A DNA stretch of 64,000 bases, taken from the NCBI GenBank assembly GCA_009801015.1, contig VHZZ01000426.1:77434-141433 (forward strand), written 5' to 3'. A model generated the notes under the pieces. That model worked only from the letters and a program-made list of their open reading frames with translations, ran no database searches and had not been told where the DNA came from. The translations under genes were made by a program, and so were the position numbers. Shown here piece after piece: positions 63,496-64,000 of this stretch (positions are counted from its first letter, which is position 1; each line of letters starts with the position of its first letter). The stretch is from Silene noctiflora (lineage: Eukaryota; Streptophyta; Magnoliopsida; Caryophyllales; Caryophyllaceae).

Positions 63496-63914
63496 ATGGC
63501 GTCCGACCAACAACAACACGAACAACCAAACCCTAACCCTATGGTGAACACATTCATGGAGATCACATCCTCAACACCTGAAGAAGCTCAATTTTACCTC
63601 GAAAGCCATAACTTCGACCTCGACGCCGCCGTTTCAACCTTCTTCGAGTCGAACACCGCCGAAACCGCCGCCATCCCCACCGTTGAAGTCGACAACACTG
63701 CCGCCGAAGTTTCGCGATCACCGTCTCCCTCTCCGTCGCGGTCTCGATCGCACTCGCCGCCGGCTGCTGCAGCTAGATCACAGTATAATCTCCGGACGCG
63801 CACGACTCGCAGCGGTGTTCGTACTTTGGCTGATCTCAATAATGACGGTTCTGGTAGCGACGGCGATGACGATGGTGATCGTCCTCCTCAGTACTTCACT
63901 GGCGGACATAAAAG
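63496..63914 (+). CDS. PUX: PUX-type UBA/UBX protein, first exon (partial)
   Basis: The first coding exon runs from ATG 63496 to a donor AAAAG/GTAGC after 63914; the rest lies outside the window. The first 60 residues form a UBA-like domain (MVNTFMEITSSTPEEAQFYL, then ESHNFDLDAAVSTFFE). A Ser/Pro/Arg-rich linker follows (SRSPSPSPSRSRSHSPP), then YNLRTRTTRSGVRTLADLN, an acidic GSGSDGDDDGD run, and PPQYFTGGHKR, the start of the SEP region. This is the p47/PUX3-4-5 layout: adaptors of the CDC48 ATPase that bind ubiquitinated clients. SEP and UBX domains are expected downstream but not seen. Confidence 0.9.
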
Positions 63915-64000
63915 GTAGCTTAAGTTGAAATTCTTGAATTTAAGGTTAATGTTAGTTGTGTTCATGATTTGTTATTTAGTTTGTTAACCTTATTGATTTG

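Overview
This window reads as nuclear DNA of a flowering plant. It has spliced genes with short exons and GT-AG introns, plant-only families (ascorbate peroxidase, arogenate dehydratase, LBD, ICR/RIP, FHY1/FHL, PUX), many small transposons, and a piece of plastid DNA. The abundance of short elements with CACAAATTCT...AAGACGG ends suggests Caryophyllales; that placement is from memory and is not proven by the sequence.

Layout: 0-5 kb holds a palindromic repeat block, a Tourist-type MITE and a six-exon MPK3/MPK6-type MAP kinase (minus) whose activation loop reads TMY instead of TEY. 5.6-9.8 kb is a cytosolic ascorbate peroxidase (minus) with a long leader intron built of degenerate ~130-bp repeats. 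9.8-13 kb is transposon-rich spacer. 13-22.2 kb is an 11-exon gene (minus) for a 1590-residue plant protein with six tandem 113-residue repeats. 22.3-25 kb holds a Ty3/gypsy fossil and a tRNA-derived SINE. 25-28.5 kb carries GNA1 and a NEDP1-type deneddylase close together (plus). 29.7-33.9 kb is an 11-exon arogenate dehydratase (plus). 36.5-42.6 kb is an ICR/RIP ROP-effector scaffold (plus). 45.4-49.9 kb is an LBD1/LBD11-type transcription factor with a 4-kb intron. 51.4-55.4 kb is an RBR E3 ligase with an N-terminal RNase H-like region (plus). 56-58.5 kb is an FHY1/FHL homologue (minus). 59-63.2 kb is spacer with a LINE remnant and a ~1.5 kb plastid rpoC1-rpoC2 insertion lying between inverted arms. 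The last 0.5 kb begins a PUX-type UBA/UBX gene that runs off the window.

The genes are ordinary independent plant loci, not a pathway cluster. The most unusual content is the TMY MAP kinase, the in-frame 339-bp repeat expansion, a family of MULE-type MITEs with 9-bp target duplications, terminal-inverted-repeat elements filled with ACCCGA or GGACCGG minisatellite, and plastid DNA apparently enclosed by a foldback element. All exon joins were worked out by hand from splice consensus, reading frame and family resemblance; no alignment was run.
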